This document shows, piece after piece, positions 6,680 to 8,149 of a stretch of DNA of 8,149 bases (its first letter is position 1; each line of letters opens with the position of its first letter). A model generated the notes under the pieces. That model was given only the letters and a program-made list of their open reading frames with translations, ran no database searches and was not told where the DNA came from. A program made the position numbers and the translations under genes. Source of the DNA: Alphaproteobacteria bacterium (lineage in GTDB: Bacteria; Pseudomonadota; Alphaproteobacteria; Rhodospirillales; Rhodospirillaceae); assembly GCA_003250275.1 (NCBI GenBank), contig QKGW01000241.1, forward strand, positions 1 to 8,149. Reading direction: 5' to 3'.

Positions 6680-7316
6680 TCCAGTCGCGCAGGCCGGTCG
6701 CCGGTCCCTGGAAGAACGCGTTGACGACGGTGGTGAACACCGCCGAGGCGAAGAAGATGCCGAAGCCCTTCATCAGGGTGAAGGTGCGGCGATTGTTGGC
6801 GTGGTAGCGCGAGACCATCTGGTTGATGCGCGCCCGCTCGGTGATCGGCGAACTCGCCTCGCTGTCCTTGAGCATCCAGTCGGAATCGTTGTCGTAGATC
6901 TCGACCAGCTTTTTTTCGCTCAGGAACACCAGGCCGCGCTGGGTGTAGAACAGGATCGGCACGTGGTCGAGCTTGCTGATCGTGCGCAGTTCGAGCAGCG
7001 CGTCGACCCCTTCGGGCCGCCAGGCGTCGTCGATGAACGGGCGGATCTCGCGGATCTTATCGCTCAGTTCCTCGAGCTTCTGCTTGGCGAGGCGCTTGCG
7101 TTCCTCGAAATCCGGCCCGGCCTTGGGGTGGAAGAGGTCGAGGAGGATGATGTCGGGCGCTTTACCCTCGTCGATCAGCTTCTGCACCTCGGACTTGACG
7201 CTCGAAATGTCGAGGCTGGTGTGGATCTCGAATTCCTTGGAGTGGGAGGCGACGAAGTTGTCGATGAATTCCTGCTGGTCGTCGCAGTAGAAGACGCGGT
7301 TGCGTTTGGTCGGCAT
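6660..7316 (-). CDS. Receiver-like response regulator with C-terminal membrane anchor
   Basis: The 218-residue product starts as a phosphoreceiver domain. The acidic pair is D12-D13 in YCDDQ, the phospho-acceptor D60 in DIILLDLF, the switch threonine T125 in ILFYTQ, and the lysine K150 in WMLKD, so the full catalytic set is present. D60 and T125 are 65 residues apart, about twice the spacing in CheY. The extra part (about 66-95) is highly charged and probably helical, perhaps a coiled coil. After the receiver a basic stretch (RYHANNRRTFTLMK, 170-183) leads into one hydrophobic helix at about 184-203 and a 15-residue tail. The positive-inside rule puts the receiver in the cytoplasm. No DNA-binding or enzymatic output domain is present, and no histidine kinase is nearby. 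The ATG at 7316 gives a natural receiver start but has only a weak ribosome site; the frame is open another 64 codons with no domain character. Function is unknown. Confidence 0.75.
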   Translation of the reverse strand: MPTKRNRVFYCDDQQEFIDNFVASHSKEFEIHTSLDISSVKSEVQKLIDEGKAPDIILLDLFHPKAGPDFEERKRLAKQKLEELSDKIREIRPFIDDAWRPEGVDALLELRTISKLDHVPILFYTQRGLVFLSEKKLVEIYDNDSDWMLKDSEASSPITERARINQMVSRYHANNRRTFTLMKGFGIFFASAVFTTVVNAFFQGPATGLRDWMSGLFG

Positions 7317-7396
7317 GGCGGATCTCGGAGGCGGGGTTTCTTCGGGCGAGGCGCACAGCATATGCCTATCGGGGCCGCGCGGGAACCCGCTAGCGC

Positions 7397-7425
7397 TTGA
7401 CTCCTGCCGCGGGATTGCGTATCTC
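7397..7425 (+). promoter_or_regulatory. Candidate ffh promoter
   Basis: TTGACT (7397-7402, five of six -35 bases) and TATCTC (7420-7425, TAT kept) are separated by exactly 17 nt. Transcription would start near 7432 and give ffh a leader of about 112 nt. A short hairpin GCGGG-AA-CCCGC (7379-7390) lies just upstream. This is the best-looking promoter in the window. No clear minus-strand promoter for the receiver-like gene was found in the same gap (7317-7543). Confidence 0.5.
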
Positions 7426-7480
7426 TGCGGCCTCTTCCCGTGTCTTGAGGGCCAAGTGCGCCCGTGACGCTTCCGAGGAA

Positions 7481-7512
7481 GTCCGTTCGTCCGCGAAGAC
7501 TCGCGCACGGAC
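7481..7512 (+). other. Hairpin in the ffh 5' leader
   Basis: GTCCGT (7481-7486) pairs with ACGGAC (7507-7512). Inside it CGCGA (7492-7496) pairs with TCGCG (7501-7505) around an AGAC loop, with a lopsided internal loop between the two stems. CTTCC-GA-GGAAG (7470-7481) adjoins it. The hairpin ends 31 nt before the ffh ATG and would lie in the message if the promoter at 7397-7425 is used. It has no T-run directly after it, so it is not a standard terminator; a role in expression is only possible. Confidence 0.35.
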
Positions 7513-7543
7513 GCGTTGGGTTTTGGGCAGTTTGGATGGACCG

Positions 7544-8149
7544 ATGTTCGAGTCTCTGAGCGATCGTCTGGGCGGGATTTTCGACAAGCTGAAGCGTCGC
7601 GCGACGCTTTCGGCGTCGGACGTCGACGCCGCGATGCGCGAGATCCGCGTCGCGCTCCTCGAAGCCGACGTGGCGCTGCCGGTGGTCAAGGACTTCATCG
7701 AGCGGGTGCGCCAGGAGGCGACCGGCCAGGAAGTCATCCGCTCGGTCACGCCGGGCCAGATGGTCGTCAAGATCGTCCACGACACCCTCGTCGAGACCCT
7801 TGGCTCCGACGCCACCGAGCTCGACTTGAAGGCGGTGCCGCCGGTGCCGATCCTGATGGTCGGCCTGCAGGGCTCGGGCAAGACCACCACCTCGGGCAAG
7901 ATCGCGCTCCGCCTCAAGGACAAGGAGCGCAAGAAGGTCCTCCTTGCCTCCCTCGACGTCTACCGTCCCGCCGCGCAGGAACAGCTCGCCCAGCTCGCCA
8001 AGCAGGCGGGCGTCGGCGCTTTGCCGATCGTGCCGGGCGAGATGCCGGTGGCGATCGCCAAGCGCGCGATGGAGACCGCCCGCAAGGAAGGCTACGACGT
8101 CGTCATCCTCGATACCGCCGGCCGTCTGCACATCGACGCCGAGCTGATG
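7544..8149 (+). CDS. ffh: Signal recognition particle protein Ffh, N-terminal part
   Basis: Ffh is the protein part of the bacterial signal recognition particle. It binds 4.5S RNA and the signal sequences of nascent inner-membrane proteins, then hands the ribosome to FtsY. The frame runs open for 202 codons to the window edge. The N domain fills about residues 1-90 (start MFESLSDRLGGIF). The G domain shows the P-loop GLQGSGKTT (107-115), DVYRPAA (138-144) and DTAGR (190-194). The remaining G-domain motifs and the methionine-rich M domain lie beyond the window. The ATG at 7544 gives the standard Ffh N-terminus; only a weak GGA (7534-7536) serves as ribosome site. In many alphaproteobacteria rpsP, rimM, trmD and rplS follow ffh, which I would expect here but cannot see. 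Codon use matches the housekeeping genes at the left. Confidence 0.98.
   Translation, partial: MFESLSDRLGGIFDKLKRRATLSASDVDAAMREIRVALLEADVALPVVKDFIERVRQEATGQEVIRSVTPGQMVVKIVHDTLVETLGSDATELDLKAVPPVPILMVGLQGSGKTTTSGKIALRLKDKERKKVLLASLDVYRPAAQEQLAQLAKQAGVGALPIVPGEMPVAIAKRAMETARKEGYDVVILDTAGRLHIDAELM

Noticed and set aside
7317..7508. N-terminal extension of the receiver-like protein
   Set aside because: The extra 64 codons translate to a Pro/Arg/Ser-rich stretch without domain, cover the likely ffh promoter, and the ATG at 7316 gives a standard receiver start.
7426..7543. Possible 4.5S SRP RNA gene beside ffh
   Set aside because: The conserved GGAAGGAAGCAG-type tetraloop region is absent and the stems are too short.
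7175..8131. 318-codon minus-strand frame across the gap and ffh
   Set aside because: It overlaps both ffh and the receiver-like gene out of frame and shows no domain.

Overview
The window looks like the chromosome of a high-GC alphaproteobacterium, most likely from the Rhodospirillales. I infer this from codon use that nearly always ends in G or C, from the protein sequences, and from the side-by-side placement of a dapF-mtaB-ftsY cluster and ffh. No RNA gene, insertion sequence, CRISPR array or attachment site is visible.

Left part (1-3601, minus strand): a compact housekeeping cluster transcribed right to left. dapF (lysine/peptidoglycan precursor synthesis), mtaB (tRNA methylthiolation) and ftsY (SRP receptor) are joined by two 4-nt ATGA stop/start overlaps, which suggests one translationally coupled message. 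A GNAT-like acetyltransferase, cut by the window edge, follows 83 nt downstream of ftsY.

Middle part (3602-7316): four genes that look like accessory content. doxX (plus) has a divergent gap with dapF and a 4-nt convergent overlap with an 8-cysteine ferredoxin-like gene (minus). The ferredoxin-like gene is divergent from a DHA2-type MFS exporter (plus) across a 97-nt gap. That gap holds a perfect 12-bp palindrome sitting on a plausible promoter of the ferredoxin-like gene. The MFS gene converges, 4 nt apart, on a receiver-like protein (minus) with a predicted C-terminal membrane anchor.

Right part (7317-8149, plus strand): a 227-nt divergent gap with a good promoter candidate and a leader hairpin, then the first 202 codons of ffh, the SRP GTPase. 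The window therefore carries both GTPases of the co-translational membrane targeting pathway, on opposite strands at either side of the accessory block.

I do not see a convincing new multi-gene system. The least ordinary item is the receiver domain with a C-terminal transmembrane segment (6660-7316). Second is the palindrome-controlled ferredoxin-like/MFS pair.
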